From contig NRSV01000002.1 of the NCBI GenBank assembly GCA_002286855.1, positions 368,152 through 432,151 of the forward strand: 64,000 nt of DNA, given 5' to 3'. Below the pieces are notes generated by a model that saw only the letters and a list, made by a program, of their open reading frames with translations, was not told the origin of the DNA and ran no database searches. Below, in pieces: positions 22,930 through 34,301 of this stretch (position 1 is its first letter; each line of letters begins with the position of its first letter). The stretch comes from Bipolaris cookei. Lineage: Eukaryota; Ascomycota; Dothideomycetes; Pleosporales; Pleosporaceae. A program made the translations under genes and the position numbers.

Positions 22930-23171
22930 GGCGGTTGCAGGGTCGATGTGGCGGGCGCGGGTGTTGGTGATGTCGATGAGGTGAAGCTGGGGTGGCTCCT
23001 TGGCGAAAAGCGCCGGCATAATCCGTCCTGCAGCTTTCTTCTCGAACCTCACCACCGACCGCACGACCTCCATCTCCACTCCATCGTCTTGCCAGCCCTG
23101 GTACGCCACCCGAACACAGACCGATACGCCGAGAGAGGGCAATTGATGTTAATTGAGTTGCAGCCGTCAAG
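22930..23171. promoter_or_regulatory. Shared divergent promoter of two OXPHOS genes
   Basis: Only 242 bp separate the start codons of the complex I gene (-) and the ATP synthase f gene (+), so both 5' UTRs and promoters must fit here. The middle is GC-rich and the right end holds AATTGATGTTAATTGAG. No CCAAT box or TATA box is evident in either orientation. Confidence 0.7.
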
Positions 23172-23851
23172 ATGAGCTTCATCACCAAGCGCGGTCTCTC
23201 GACCCTCATTCCCCCCAAGGTCCGCTTTTCTATCCACCCCTCCTTTTGCGCATCGTGCTGACAATGCTCCATAGATTGCCTCTCCCAATGTAAGAGCTCC
23301 AGTTATCCAAGAAATTCAGCCGCGATATCGCAAATACCCGCGACCGTGATCGTCTATGCTTTAAACCACCACGAACCTCTCCCACAATCCCGGTTGCTCA
23401 AGCGAATCGCATTACACGCCCATAGCTTAACCCATCCCAAACACCACCAAAGCTGATGCACCCACTAGGCCATCGGCTCTTCCCCCAATGCCGTCCGCAT
23501 GCAAAAGGTCGTCAACTTTTACGAGAAGCTGCCCCGTGGCCCAGCCCCCGAGCCCGAGGCCAAGGGTCTTCTCGGACGTTACCAGAAGAAGTACATGGGC
23601 AAGAACCCATCAGGAAGGCGTAAGTACATCTGTGGCCGCTTGGGACGAGAGCAGCTGCGAACCAAAGCGCAAACCATGGCATATTAAACACAAAACTGAC
23701 CGAGCACAGCGCTCGTCCACGTCATTGGCTTCCTGATTGCGCTTGGCTACGCCCAGAACTACTATTTCCATCTCCGTAAGTTTGACTAGCTGCATAAATG
23801 AGGCGATGTGACTCACAGCTCCCAGGCCACCACAAGAACAACGAACATTAA
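23172..23851 (+). CDS. ATP17: Mitochondrial ATP synthase subunit f
   Basis: Five exons (23172-23219, 23275-23289, 23469-23619, 23710-23775, 23826-23851) encode 101 residues, the usual size of fungal subunit f. The N-terminus MSFITKRGLSTLIPPK is a short basic targeting region. Conserved blocks are VVNFYEKLPRGPAPEPEAKG and the C-terminal membrane helix PLVHVIGFLIALGYAQNYYF, followed by a basic tail RHHKNNEH. Subunit f is part of the membrane Fo sector, in the peripheral-stalk base and dimer region. Exon 2 is only 15 nt. At the last junction a CAG six bases upstream is rejected because it shifts the frame. The first intron has a GTCCGC donor. Confidence 0.92.
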
Positions 23852-24778
23852 GCGGCTCGATTGAGATGCGCTGGATGACCATGACCGGATAGACAGCACT
23901 TGTATAAGTAAAGTGTAGATGGAATCAAGCACTCTGCTAAGACAGTCTTACTTTTTGTGCATTTGACTGTGTTTTTGTTCGGCCCATGTTTCAACATGCA
24001 ACAGGCTGCGCTGCCTCGAACAATGCTCTCTGGCTGCGATGGCGCGATGCTCTGCTTGCATACAGACGTCTAGATGACATGTATCATCAGAAATTTCCGA
24101 CGTGTCTGATCGCACTGTCATATCGGTTGGAGCGATGATGGTCTCTCACGTGGCGGTTGCGCCATGTCCGTGTGATCTTGTCTTGCCGGCTACCTGCGCC
24201 TTTGCACTGCTCGCCCCAACTTCCCCATGAATATCACATGTGAATGATTAATGTGGCACTATGTATACTATGTATGTGATGTGCATAAGCCCTCGTCATA
24301 CTCTGGGACTTCATACAAAGAAGGCCCCAGCCCGTGCCAAGACTAGCGCCTCTCACCATCGTGGCTACACTTCGCCTCAACCTCCTATACACCGATCTAC
24401 ACCCGCAATCCGCCCCGCCGACAAAGGGCTCCTTGCACCCAATCTCTCCCATCTGGCCACGACTCTTCGCCGTCCGGTACAAACAGCGCGACTTTGCACG
24501 TGTTCGCGACTGCCCGCCAGCCCACCCGCCAGCCCGCTCAGCCCGCTCAGCCCGCCAGCTCCGCCTTGAAACCCTTGAAACCCTCCGCACCACCCGCCCT
24601 CCAAAGCAACTAACTTGCAGACATCGACTCTGCGGAAGCGCCCACTTGACACCTGTGGCGACTCTAAGCATCTGACACTAGGTGATTACTTTCAACTTTT
24701 CTCAGCTCACAGGTCGCATATGAGCGATCGCGGGCAACCGGCTAGAGTCGACTCGCACCAGGCGACGCCGCTCACGCA
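23852..24778. other. Gap upstream of a large plus-strand gene
   Basis: Contains 3' UTR and promoter sequence. Near 24530-24560 there is a short CAGCCCGCT-type direct repeat. No gene is supported. Confidence 0.5.
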
Positions 24779-27700
24779 ATGTCCTCTTCCAAATTCGAGT
24801 ACAAGCATAGTTCTGACATTGGGTCTTGCGCCACCGCAGTTCCGGAAACTGTTATGGCAGAGCAGGTTGCCAACGATGTGGTAAAGGAAGCACAGTCGGT
24901 GGGACGTTCGGCGCCCATCGACGAATCTGCATCAACTACTAACGACCCCGCCGTTAATGGCGACCCGCCCTCGGGCATAGCGACCACAAAACCCACTCCG
25001 TCCGAAGCGCCCTCCACCAAACCCACTGCAAACGGCATAGATACAGCTTCGGCTGGTAGTGTACACGTGTCGCAGAAGACCCAAGGACAAGCAACAGCTG
25101 TAAGTAGCGACGATTAGGGGTGTGGAGGTGGCATTGACAGTGGCAGGCCGACAATAAGCAGTCAGGCGCGTCACAGCATGAGACTAGACAGCCCCACCTT
25201 GCGGTGGGATCCAGCGAACTCTCGGTGACCGACTCACAGGCTGTGGCTGACGCGAGCGGTGGTTCGGATACAGACATTAGTCGTCCTGGTAGCGTTGATC
25301 AGTCGAAGCGGGATGGAAGTCATGTGCGGACCAGCTCAGCAGCGAAGAAGCAGCCCTTCAAGTCGGTATCTGTGACAAAGAGCTTTCTGGCGAAAACGGT
25401 TACATCGACTCCCGCTGCGCGACCGGGCGATAAAGCGACTCCTACTGCATCCCTCAAGACTTCCAACGTGCTTTCGGCAAAACCCCGCCTCGTCGCGAAA
25501 TCAGGTACTAGCAACACCCCACGTACGCTCGGGCAGGCCAACGGCGCGGGCGCAGGCCCAGATGCGAGCAAAGTCTGGAATAAGAACCAGCCAGTACCTC
25601 CACCTCCACCGAAGCAATTCACCGACGAAGAGCTGAAACAGCAGTACGGAATCCACCTTGCGACACGTTTGCAGGCAGACGAGGCAGGCAAAGAAGCCAA
25701 GTGGGCGGATATCGACGATGACGAAGATGACTGGGCTCCGGAAACTGTGCAGTGGATGGACGGGACAAAATCTTCAGTTGCAGTGCAGCCAGAAACCCCA
25801 GTAGTGCCCGCCGAGGAGCCAAAGACGATACTCAAGCCCGAAGTACCCGCCGCGACACTGAAACCTTCAACATCTCCTGCTCCCACTGCGAATCCACCCA
25901 AGCCTAGTGTTACTGGAGGCAATAAGACCATTTTGAAACCTGGAGCACATGCACAACCTACTGGAAAATCGAGTCTCGTCCTCAAAGGCCAGCCAGAGAA
26001 GCCGACACTGGTAGCTAAACCATCGGCGACCGAAAAGAAATCACCATGGGCGCCATTGCCTCCGATCGAGAAAGTATCTCCTGCGCAGATCAATCCACCC
26101 CCCGCACACCAACCACCTCCGCGTTATTCGCAGCGAGAATCCCATGGTTACGATAGTATGCCCTCGCAACCTACCAAGGAAATTGCTCCCGACGACTTCA
26201 ATCGCTCATGGCGAAATGACAACGGTGGACGCGACGCCCGAGATGGGAGGGAGCTTTTCAACTCGCAAAGCGGTCGATATGAACCTGTTCACAACGATGC
26301 ACGGAGAAGTGGTGGGCGCGACAGTGGCTTCCGACAACAACCTTCGTTACTGCAGAGACCTGCTCAGGACGGCCCGGCAGAACCGTCAGCTGCGTTTCAG
26401 ACATCGAGAGCAAGTGCGGACGGCCCTGCATGGGGTAGGCGAAGGAACTCTTCAAACGTTAGCGGGGGTATACCTAGACGCATGTCGATAGACCCACGAG
26501 CACCAGACATGCCCACCGGTCCTATGCACATGGAACGTCGCGAATCGCATTCCATCAACGGTTACGACCATGCCGAGTCTGTGGCCTCTCGCAATTCGCC
26601 TTTCCAACAGATGAGGTCCCCGAACGTTGCACACGCACACCCCGCTTCGCCTTATGGCTCCGTCACTTCACCTGCCATGCAAGATGCACCGACGCCAGTA
26701 CAGGCGCCGCCTGCAGAGAACCCTGTTGAGGTACAGAAACGCCTCATGGCTGAGAAGATTGAGCGCGCTCGTCTTAAGAAGCAACAAGATCAGGAGGCAG
26801 AGAAGCGAGCTGAGGCAGAGAGGAAAGAGCGCATTGCGAAGAAGCTTGCTGCTATGGGTCCGCCTGAATCCAAGCCCAAGGCCAAGGAGCAGTCTCCCTC
26901 TCGGCCTGAGAAGCCACTGCAGAAGGAGAAAACAGTTGCAGCTTCTGTGCAATCACCGCCAAAACCACCTATCCCGACTGCGGACGGCGAAGTTACTCAA
27001 TATGGCATGATGAAGGTGCACCAGCCACACCCAGTCAAGAAGTCGCCCCAAACAGAGCACGCCCGACCAGGCCAGCAGGTGCCTTCTGCACCCGTGCCCT
27101 CAATGGAGCAGCAACCTGCCCAGTCTTTTGACTCGCTTGCTCGTGACAGTGACAAGTCTAGGTTGGCCGTTCACTCTGACGCCGCTGCACACCAAACAGA
27201 CGGGGCTGTCCCTTCTGGGCCTAGGTCTCAGGGTCCACCCGCCGCCTGGTCGCCTGCAACAGCACCTCAACCTCGACCTTGGACCTCGCAAGTTTGGGGA
27301 CCGCCGCAAGCAAAAGACCGAGCTCTGGGCAACGGTACATTCGACTCTGGTTATCGAGGCCAGTCTCGTCCTGGAGCCCAACCGCAACTTCCTGTTCAAG
27401 CGCCTGCAACAGCCCCGATTGGGACAGCTATCGCTCCCCAGAGTCTCACACCACAGTCGACTCGACAGATGCCTGCCTCACAGCCAATATTTCAGCAGCG
27501 AACTTCGCATGCGCAGCCACCTCCACCTTCACGGCCGGGCAGGGTTGTTAAGCCCATCACTGGCGGCGGCTGGGACACTTTCGGTGATCTGATCCTCAAG
27601 GATGATCAAGAGACTTTCGCGAGAAGCAGGCAGGAGCGAGACCGTCAGAGTGAGGGTTTCCGCCCCGAGCTGCGAGAGACCTACAAGGACCAGCGGGGCC

Positions 27701-28896
27701 AAGCACAGGCTACGCTGCATGACAAAGTTGTTCCTGACATTGCTCTTGTCGACGGCCTGAAGAAGGACGATGTTTCCAAACCGGTCAATGAAGGCCAATC
27801 GCCGCAACAAGTTCTTGGTCAAGGTACCCTCCAGCAAGCCACTGGCTCTCGCGCATCCCGATTCTTCCCTCGACCTACCGAGTCATCGCTAGAGGTAATG
27901 TCATCTTCAACCACGCATGCTTCAAACAAGGCCGATTCTCCTCCACCTCCACCGGAGACAGAAACGCACCCCGCCTTCAGTAGCGATGCGGGACATCCGC
28001 TGGTTAGATTGCCAAAGCCTTCCCCTGTTGTAAGATTGCCTCCATCGGCGTCAGGCACTGGTCCATCCCCTACTGCTCAGGTAACCATGCCATCGCGTGG
28101 ACAGGCTCTGGGTGCTCGGCCTCTCGCAATGAACCCGGAATGGCAGGCTAGGTTTAACAAGCTTCTCGATAAACCCGGGTCCACTCGTCCATCATCTCAC
28201 CCTGCCAACCCATCGTTGCCTCCAGTTATTTCTCCGCAGCAAGGCGCTGTCGCCCCAGCTGCACTGTCAAAGGCTTCACTTGATGTTCGTGGAGGCACGG
28301 GGCCTGCCACCGTATCTCTCCCCACTGCTCCACAGAGGAACCCTTTCTCAAACGATTGCGGTAGGGAGGTGATTACTCGCAAAGGCGCTGAGGCCCTCTT
28401 TGAAGATCGGGAGTTTGGCTCGTTACCCACGGTCAAACTGTCCAAGGTCTCTCATCTTGCAGCGGACCACCCGCCAAAAGCTTCTCCTAAAGATGAACAG
28501 CACCCCAAGTTCAAGAAGTTCGAGAATCCGTTCACGATTCGCCGACTTGAAGCTTTTGACATTGAGAAGACTGCCCAATACAAGGGTAAGTTTGACGTAG
28601 TCATACGGATTGCCAACATGCGAGAGCCTGTGACAAAGTCTGTGCAGAGGAAGCACTACGGTCCCAAGCTCAACCGACAGGCCAAGCCCAAGCCTGCCGG
28701 CAACCCGAATGCAGCCTTTTCCAACGCGGCCAAGGATCGCCCGCGTAAGCCGTCGCAGCAAAGTCAGGCTGATCGTTCATATACGAGCAATAGTACTACT
28801 CATCCGTCTGGGGCGAAATCGTGGTCTAGCAACAGCAACACCCGTACACCGTCAACCCATCAGCCCACGACATGGGCAAAACTTGCAGCGGCCTAA
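24779..28896 (+). CDS. Large disordered fungal protein with acidic tryptophan motif and charged coiled coil
   Basis: Exon 1 is 24779-25099 (ATG, donor GTAAGT) and exon 2 is 25147-28896 (acceptor GGCAG), joining in phase 0 for 1,356 residues. The chain is mainly Pro/Ser/Ala/Gln-rich low complexity. Recognisable elements: KKQPFKSVSVTKSFLAKT (about residue 172), then FTDEELKQQYGIHLATRLQ leading into the acidic aromatic motif DDDEDDWAPETVQWMDGT (about 290-310). A highly charged helix EKIERARLKKQQDQEAEKRA lies near residue 660. A C-terminal block, NPFTIRRLEAFDIEKTAQYK, looks conserved. I do not recognise a named family. The architecture suggests an RNA- or translation-associated scaffold, which is inference only. 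Confidence 0.85.
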
Positions 28897-29889
28897 GAGT
28901 GTTTTGTTCATTGTAACACCATCAAACTGTGTTGACACTCTCACTTGACGGCATCAACATTCGAGCCCCGTCACGCAGATACACGACTGTTGTGATATAC
29001 TCACCATAACAAAAACACCATCCACACCTCATTTTCTTCAAAAACAGTAAACCCTGCGGCATCTTGTACCACAACGTTTCGAGTGGAACACAAGGTCGCT
29101 TTTTCGGGAGACAGTGTACTCCCAATTTTTCTTTTCTTTTTTTTCAATTGCTAAGCATTCACTCGTGCTTTACATGCGATATTCCAGTTTCCAGGTCTGC
29201 ATGAGGGGATTTTCCTTGGACTTTCGTTCACTTCCTCTTGCCATACCGGGCGTCTGAACACGAGTATGGGTATTGAACGATACGAATGGATGTGACCTCA
29301 TAGATGCGGAAATGGGATGAAACTAGAGCATTCATGTACTGCTAATAATATTCTGGAAACTTTGTGTATTGTCTCCAATGTATGTGTGCTGACATGTGAT
29401 GTGCTTAAGGACATGACGTGATGGCAATGCGGTAGTACTACTGTACTGATCTCTGCACATAGTATAATTCGTAAGCACAGTACAGTAACACCAATGATGT
29501 CAACTTAATATCCAGACAACATCCCCTGCACAAAACAACATACCAAACGCCCTAATCTCTAACTGAACCATCCTTTTGCGTCTCCAACGAATCTCTATCC
29601 CCAAAGCAATCTCCTATCAACCCCGAATCTAGGCCCTATTTTAGCCACCATCTCTAAATAGCCCTCCCTCAACCTACAAAAAAACTTGTACGCACGTCAC
29701 TCTGCACCTCCTCTTCCAGCACCAAAGCAATGTGTTGCAATGCTCTACATTTAAATTCCCCGAGGTTGGACTTGTACGGTAGCGAGGTCGCTGGCGCTGG
29801 TGAGGAATGGGCAGGTCGGAATATTAGTGTGGTGTGGTATGGTGAGATGAGTGGAGTGAAAGGGAGATTGTGCGTGAATTAGCGTGGTT
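28897..29889. other. Gap between convergent genes
   Basis: 3' UTR side of both neighbours. No open frame with protein-like composition is seen. Confidence 0.5.
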
Positions 29890-30657
29890 CTAGACAGTGC
29901 TGAAATTGGCTCTTTTGGTAGGTTCTAGTGTGCAGTTGTTGTAGATGAGTAGAACTTCGGGACCATATGGGGCTTGAGTTGTGTTCCAGGGTGGCCATGT
30001 GTTTTCTATCGGGTGACAACCTTGTGGTTTTTGGGCCCAGCACCCGCAGATGCTGTTGTTGCAGTAGATCAGGACGGGCAAGGATTCCTCGGAGAAGGGT
30101 ACGTAGTGTATTTCTTGTTGTCGGGTTGGTTGGAAGATATACGGTGTCTGAGGGTCGTACCACGTGTTCAGGACAGGGGCTTGGGTGCTGCTGGCTTCGT
30201 AGCCCATAGTCCATGGTGCATGGCCATTTGAGTGCTGGTAGTATGCTTGTGGTATAACGCAGATCATTTCGTGAGAATATTCATTCCTTTGCTGTTTCTC
30301 CAGATATCCAGTGAATGTCTGTGACGTGTGATCGTTACGCTCTATTGAAGGATGCGGTATGTCGTGATGTTCAAAGTTGGTGACACTGAGATCAGGCAAA
30401 TGGCTTGCTGATACTGAAAACACGTGTTGCGTAGATAGCGGGATTGTAGGGAAATTGCATGTAGCTTCTTGTTCCGGTGCTTCCTGTACCGAATGATGCT
30501 GCCCATAAGCTCTGAAATACGCTGAAGTAAGCACCTCTGCTTCTGTGTTGCATATCGGATGCTTGTAAATATTGGTGTTTGGGCTGTGCTGCGGAAGTAG
30601 ATGGTCTGACGTGCCTTCAAGGTGAACAAATTCCACTAGGAAGTCGAGAGCATTCAT
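29890..30657 (-). CDS. Orphan hypothetical protein
   Basis: An uninterrupted 255-codon frame with an ATG at 30657 and an A/T-rich upstream region containing a TATA-like AAAGTATACA. The protein is rich in His, Gln, Tyr, Pro and Asn, with no signal peptide, membrane segment or recognised domain. Cysteines cluster near the C-terminus (YCNNSICGCW). It could be a lineage-specific regulator or a chance ORF. It has no homologue that I recognise. Confidence 0.45.
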   Translation of the reverse strand: MNALDFLVEFVHLEGTSDHLLPQHSPNTNIYKHPICNTEAEVLTSAYFRAYGQHHSVQEAPEQEATCNFPTIPLSTQHVFSVSASHLPDLSVTNFEHHDIPHPSIERNDHTSQTFTGYLEKQQRNEYSHEMICVIPQAYYQHSNGHAPWTMGYEASSTQAPVLNTWYDPQTPYIFQPTRQQEIHYVPFSEESLPVLIYCNNSICGCWAQKPQGCHPIENTWPPWNTTQAPYGPEVLLIYNNCTLEPTKRANFSTV

Positions 30658-31577
30658 GTTGATAGAGCTTGTGAATTGAATAATGGAGAGAAGGGATGTG
30701 GTTCATTTTAAAGTATACAAGAAAAAATAGAATTGATCTCGACTATACCATGGATGCGGTCATTCACACAGAAGTGCTGAATGTCACGTGAACATTACTC
30801 GTACTAGACGGGTGTCACGTCTCATCGGTGCAATGTGATGACCATATCGGCTTTGATACTCATGCAGACCAGTTTTTCTCATAGTCACACCGTACTTCCA
30901 ACTCTTTCGTTGGATGTGCCCATTTTGTTTTCGGGCTTCTCAAATTCACTTTCATACTCGGTAGAAGGATCCCAGACGAAGAAAACGGTGGTGCTTGCTC
31001 GAATATCTTCAAGTATAGATAAGGCAAGCGAACGGCCAAATCCATGTTTGACTCTCAAAGGCGCTCGGCAGTCTGAATTGTCGTCATGTTCTCATAAACC
31101 ACAAAACGCACTGGTTATAAGATAATGTGTACCAGAACGTGTCCCTGTTGATTCGTTGGAGTAATACGGTTTATTCCACAGCAGGGTGACCGAGTCTAAG
31201 GTGTAACGAGGCGGGTTCGATCAGATGATGCTATATCGCGGATGTCGTGTACATGTTCCAGAGGCATTTTCGCAATAGCCGTTTCAAACAAACTCATATT
31301 TGTCAAGCTTTATGAAGTGTCACTGCGTTGTGGTTGTCAAGAGTTGCCTCTTGCACAGTATTGTGAACTGCGGTGCCTGAGCGTCTGTCGCTAGCGCGGG
31401 GATTGTTGACCTCCATCCCACCATACCCAATCTATTCGTATCGAGACGTGCACGCAGCGCGACGCGTTAAATGTGTCGATTCGAGCTTTTGAGCTTGCTC
31501 ATAGTTTTTTGCCAGCGTCTTGCGTCGCGAAAGACGCGATCCCGCCAGCGGACAAGCGATTTGCCGTTGCCGCGACC
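30658..31577. other. Divergent intergenic region
   Basis: Lies between the orphan ORF (-) and GCP4 (+). It holds a weak tRNA-like relic at 31181-31222 that was not accepted as a gene. Confidence 0.45.
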
Positions 31578-33854
31578 ATGCTACACGAACTCCTCCTCTC
31601 GCTCTCCGGACACCCATCCCCGCTCTTCGATGCCCCTGGCCACGTGACCTCGACTGCTGATCGTCTGCTCTCTCCATCGGAAAAAGAACTGTTGTCTTCA
31701 ATCGGCCATCTTTCCAGGCTACACCGGAAACTGCGCGACCATGCTGCTTGGATTGCCGCTTCTCACCCTTCCATCATCTGTCGAGCAGTCGCCACTTCAA
31801 TCACGTCACATTACCTTGAACAGTTCCAGCAAAAGATATTGGATGTTGAGAGCCGCATCCTCAAACAAGATGCTTCGACTGTTGGTGCGTACAACATTGT
31901 GCCACTTGCCGGGGTCGTCAGCGAATTTTCGGAATGGGTGAGGATCATGGAGTGGCTCTGGGACATCACCAACTATATGATTCCTGCTGAAGCTTCTTAC
32001 AAAATCGAGAAAATGCTCAGCCAATCCGCTTCAGGTGCTGGAATCATCGACAAGCTACGAGCAGAGGCTCAGACTGGGTTTCCGGACATCGAAGAGGCCG
32101 CGCATGGCCTAAGCAAGATTGCAGAAACATCGTGGCTACGGCAACTATCCACATGGTTGCTGTACGGTCGTCTGCCTTCGTGTCGCATTGATTTTTTTAT
32201 TCAGCAAGATGACGAAGATGCCGAGGAGCAGATTTTCATCTTACAGAGCAAGTTGCTGCCCAAGTTTGTGACAAGGCAGACTGCACTTTCAATCTTGTTC
32301 GTTGGAAAATCGCTCAACCAAATCAGGTCGCTACCATCAGCATCAAAAGCACTGGACGCCACGAATTCGTTTTCAGAGCTTGACCTACTACCCAAGCACG
32401 TTCAACAACTCTCTGAAGTCATCGCGCCCATATCAGTAGCGAAGCTTTCTGAGGCTGTAGCGAATATTCGTTTGTCCCTGTCACGGAACCTTCTGCAGCA
32501 TTTGCTACCACGCGAGAAGATTGTTGAGACCTTGACCGTTCTGCATCAGTTTTTTCTCATTGGTCGGGGTGAATTTGCCCTGACCCTGATTGCTGAGGCA
32601 GACGATAAGATGTCGTCGCGACACCGCAATTCATTGACAGGAAAGTCTAGCCAGTCAGTAAAGGGCGTGTTACTCAAAGAAGCGGAGATCAACCATATCC
32701 TTATGCGCTCCTTCTCCATTCTTTCAACACTCTCTAGCGAGGATGAACATACGGATGATATCCTGGATGTTGCAACACAGCTATTACATCTAAGTGTAAA
32801 CGGGTCTTCCAGCCACCGCCCTGGAACGCCGGGACGCGCCAAAGATGCAGACTCTACACTTCCACAGCTCCCGAATCTATCCTTTGATGAGCTGCTCTTG
32901 TCTGTGCCGACATCTCTCACGATGGACATTCGATCACCCCTTGATCTATTCCTAACAAAGGCAGACCTTGACGTCTACTCGTCTATCAATTCTTGCCTAC
33001 TTGCAGTCAGACGTGCCCATCTACATTTGGTTGAGCTATGGAGGCACAGCTCTATACGGAGAGACTATCCATGCCCCCCAAGCTACCAATACAGCAACTC
33101 CGCACATGGAAGAGCGATACTCAAACGACGCCGCCAACGCACTACAAAAAGGTCGCAAGATATGCGGAAAATCTGGGCAACATGTGCGGCTGCCATCTTC
33201 TTCTTGGCAGAGAGCGAAGCCTACTTCCACGGGACTGTAGTCCAGCAAACATTCCGCCACTTCATCACCTGGGTCGCCGGTCCACAAACCTCTTCAGACC
33301 CACCAACGGCACCACCCAGCCGTCCTTCCTCATCGAGGTTCCGTAGATCCACAATCGACGCCAACACCCAGCAACAGCATGATCCCGAAGCCCTAGCCTC
33401 AGCCCACCGCCGCTTCCTCTCCTCAATCGCCTACTCTCTCCTCCTAACCGACCAATCCTTCACCAAAACACTGCGTACGCTCTGCACTCACGTCGATGAG
33501 CTAGTAGCATTTATCACGCGCCTGACGAAGATCCAGCAGAACCTCGACCTGGAAGAAGACGAGGGTGTAGAAGACTATGCCCAGAACTACCAAAAGGAAG
33601 AGAAAGACGTTAGTATCGAAATGGATCGTGCGAGACGAAGACTGGATAGTGATCTCAAAGCGCTGGTGGACCGGTTGCGAGAAATAGATAGTGAGAGGAT
33701 TGGGGCTTCAGCGCCTGGCACGGCGAGTTTGGTCACGTTGGGCGAAGGTGCGTATGAGCCGTTGAGGGTAGGGGGGATTGATCGGTTGCTTATGAAGCTT
33801 GATTGGGGCGGCGAGGATGGTGAGGGAGAGGCTGTGGTTGAGGATTTGCTGTAG
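31578..33854 (+). CDS. Gamma-tubulin complex component GCP4
   Basis: An intronless gene of 758 residues. The ATG at 31578 gives the family N-terminus MLHELLLSLSGHPSPLF; the frame is open 35 codons further upstream without a conserved start. The GRIP1-like N-terminal half includes VVSEFSEWVRIMEWLWDI and WLLYGRLPSC. The C-terminal GRIP2-like half includes LPREKIVETLTVLHQFFLIG and GEFALTL, and ends with WGGEDGEGEAVVEDLL. GCP4 belongs to the Spc97/Spc98 family and helps assemble gamma-tubulin ring complexes for microtubule nucleation at spindle pole bodies. The Ser-rich insert near residues 410-440 is variable in this family. Confidence 0.9.
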   Translation: MLHELLLSLSGHPSPLFDAPGHVTSTADRLLSPSEKELLSSIGHLSRLHRKLRDHAAWIAASHPSIICRAVATSITSHYLEQFQQKILDVESRILKQDASTVGAYNIVPLAGVVSEFSEWVRIMEWLWDITNYMIPAEASYKIEKMLSQSASGAGIIDKLRAEAQTGFPDIEEAAHGLSKIAETSWLRQLSTWLLYGRLPSCRIDFFIQQDDEDAEEQIFILQSKLLPKFVTRQTALSILFVGKSLNQIRSLPSASKALDATNSFSELDLLPKHVQQLSEVIAPISVAKLSEAVANIRLSLSRNLLQHLLPREKIVETLTVLHQFFLIGRGEFALTLIAEADDKMSSRHRNSLTGKSSQSVKGVLLKEAEINHILMRSFSILSTLSSEDEHTDDILDVATQLLHLSVNGSSSHRPGTPGRAKDADSTLPQLPNLSFDELLLSVPTSLTMDIRSPLDLFLTKADLDVYSSINSCLLAVRRAHLHLVELWRHSSIRRDYPCPPSYQYSNSAHGRAILKRRRQRTTKRSQDMRKIWATCAAAIFFLAESEAYFHGTVVQQTFRHFITWVAGPQTSSDPPTAPPSRPSSSRFRRSTIDANTQQQHDPEALASAHRRFLSSIAYSLLLTDQSFTKTLRTLCTHVDELVAFITRLTKIQQNLDLEEDEGVEDYAQNYQKEEKDVSIEMDRARRRLDSDLKALVDRLREIDSERIGASAPGTASLVTLGEGAYEPLRVGGIDRLLMKLDWGGEDGEGEAVVEDLL

Positions 33855-34211
33855 TTGTAGGATCTGGGTTGCTTCGAGAAAAAGAGAGACATGCCGTTGT
33901 TTTGAGTTGAACGGTAGAAAGTGTTACTCGATGCCACTAGCTAGCTTTCTCTTCGAAAAACAATCATACCAAACTACGACAGTATATCATTTCTTTGTTA
34001 GCCAATATATGATCAATGCGACATAAGCTCTCGCAGAATATCCATAGATCTCTTGTTAACCGCCCTAGCACATTGCTCATGATCAGTGTGACTTACCACA
34101 CCTAGACATCATTAGAATTCAAAACTCAAAATCCAAAAAAGACAACAAACTTCGGCCGCTTTCGACCGAACAGTCTACGAGCAACACAGGACAAAAAATA
34201 AAGTGTTAGTA
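33855..34211. other. Gap between GCP4 and tRNA-Gln
   Basis: GCP4 3' UTR, then the T6 run on the minus strand (34193-34198) that serves as the likely RNA polymerase III terminator of the tRNA. Confidence 0.6.
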
Positions 34212-34301
34212 AGGTCGTACCCGGGTTCGAACCGGGGTTACCAGAATTTTTTTTGACTAGCAAGTCAAAATCTGGAGTGATAACCACTACACTATACAAC
34301 C
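34212..34301 (-). tRNA. tRNA-Gln (anticodon TTG) with an 18-nt intron
   Basis: Reading the minus strand from 34301, GGTTGTA pairs with TACGACC at the 3' end (7-bp acceptor stem, one G-T pair). The D arm follows (GTGTAGTGGTTATCAC), then the anticodon stem CCAGA/TCTGG with loop TTTTGA, giving anticodon TTG (Gln, codon CAA). The T arm is CCCGG-TTCGAAC-CCGGG. The mature tRNA is 72 nt; an 18-nt intron sits after anticodon position 37, the canonical place. The intron and anticodon loop form a perfect TTTTGACT/AGTCAAAA hairpin with loop TGCT. A T6 terminator follows. The box B sequence GGTTCGAAC is intact. Confidence 0.93.

Noticed and set aside
31181..31222. tRNA-like box A (TGACCGAGTCTAAGG) and box B (GGTTCGAT)
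   Set aside because: The boxes are too close for a full tRNA and no acceptor stem can be formed; at best a relic.
31473..31577. 35-codon upstream extension of GCP4
   Set aside because: The family N-terminus MLHELLLSLSGHPSP begins at 31578 and the upstream codons lack conservation.
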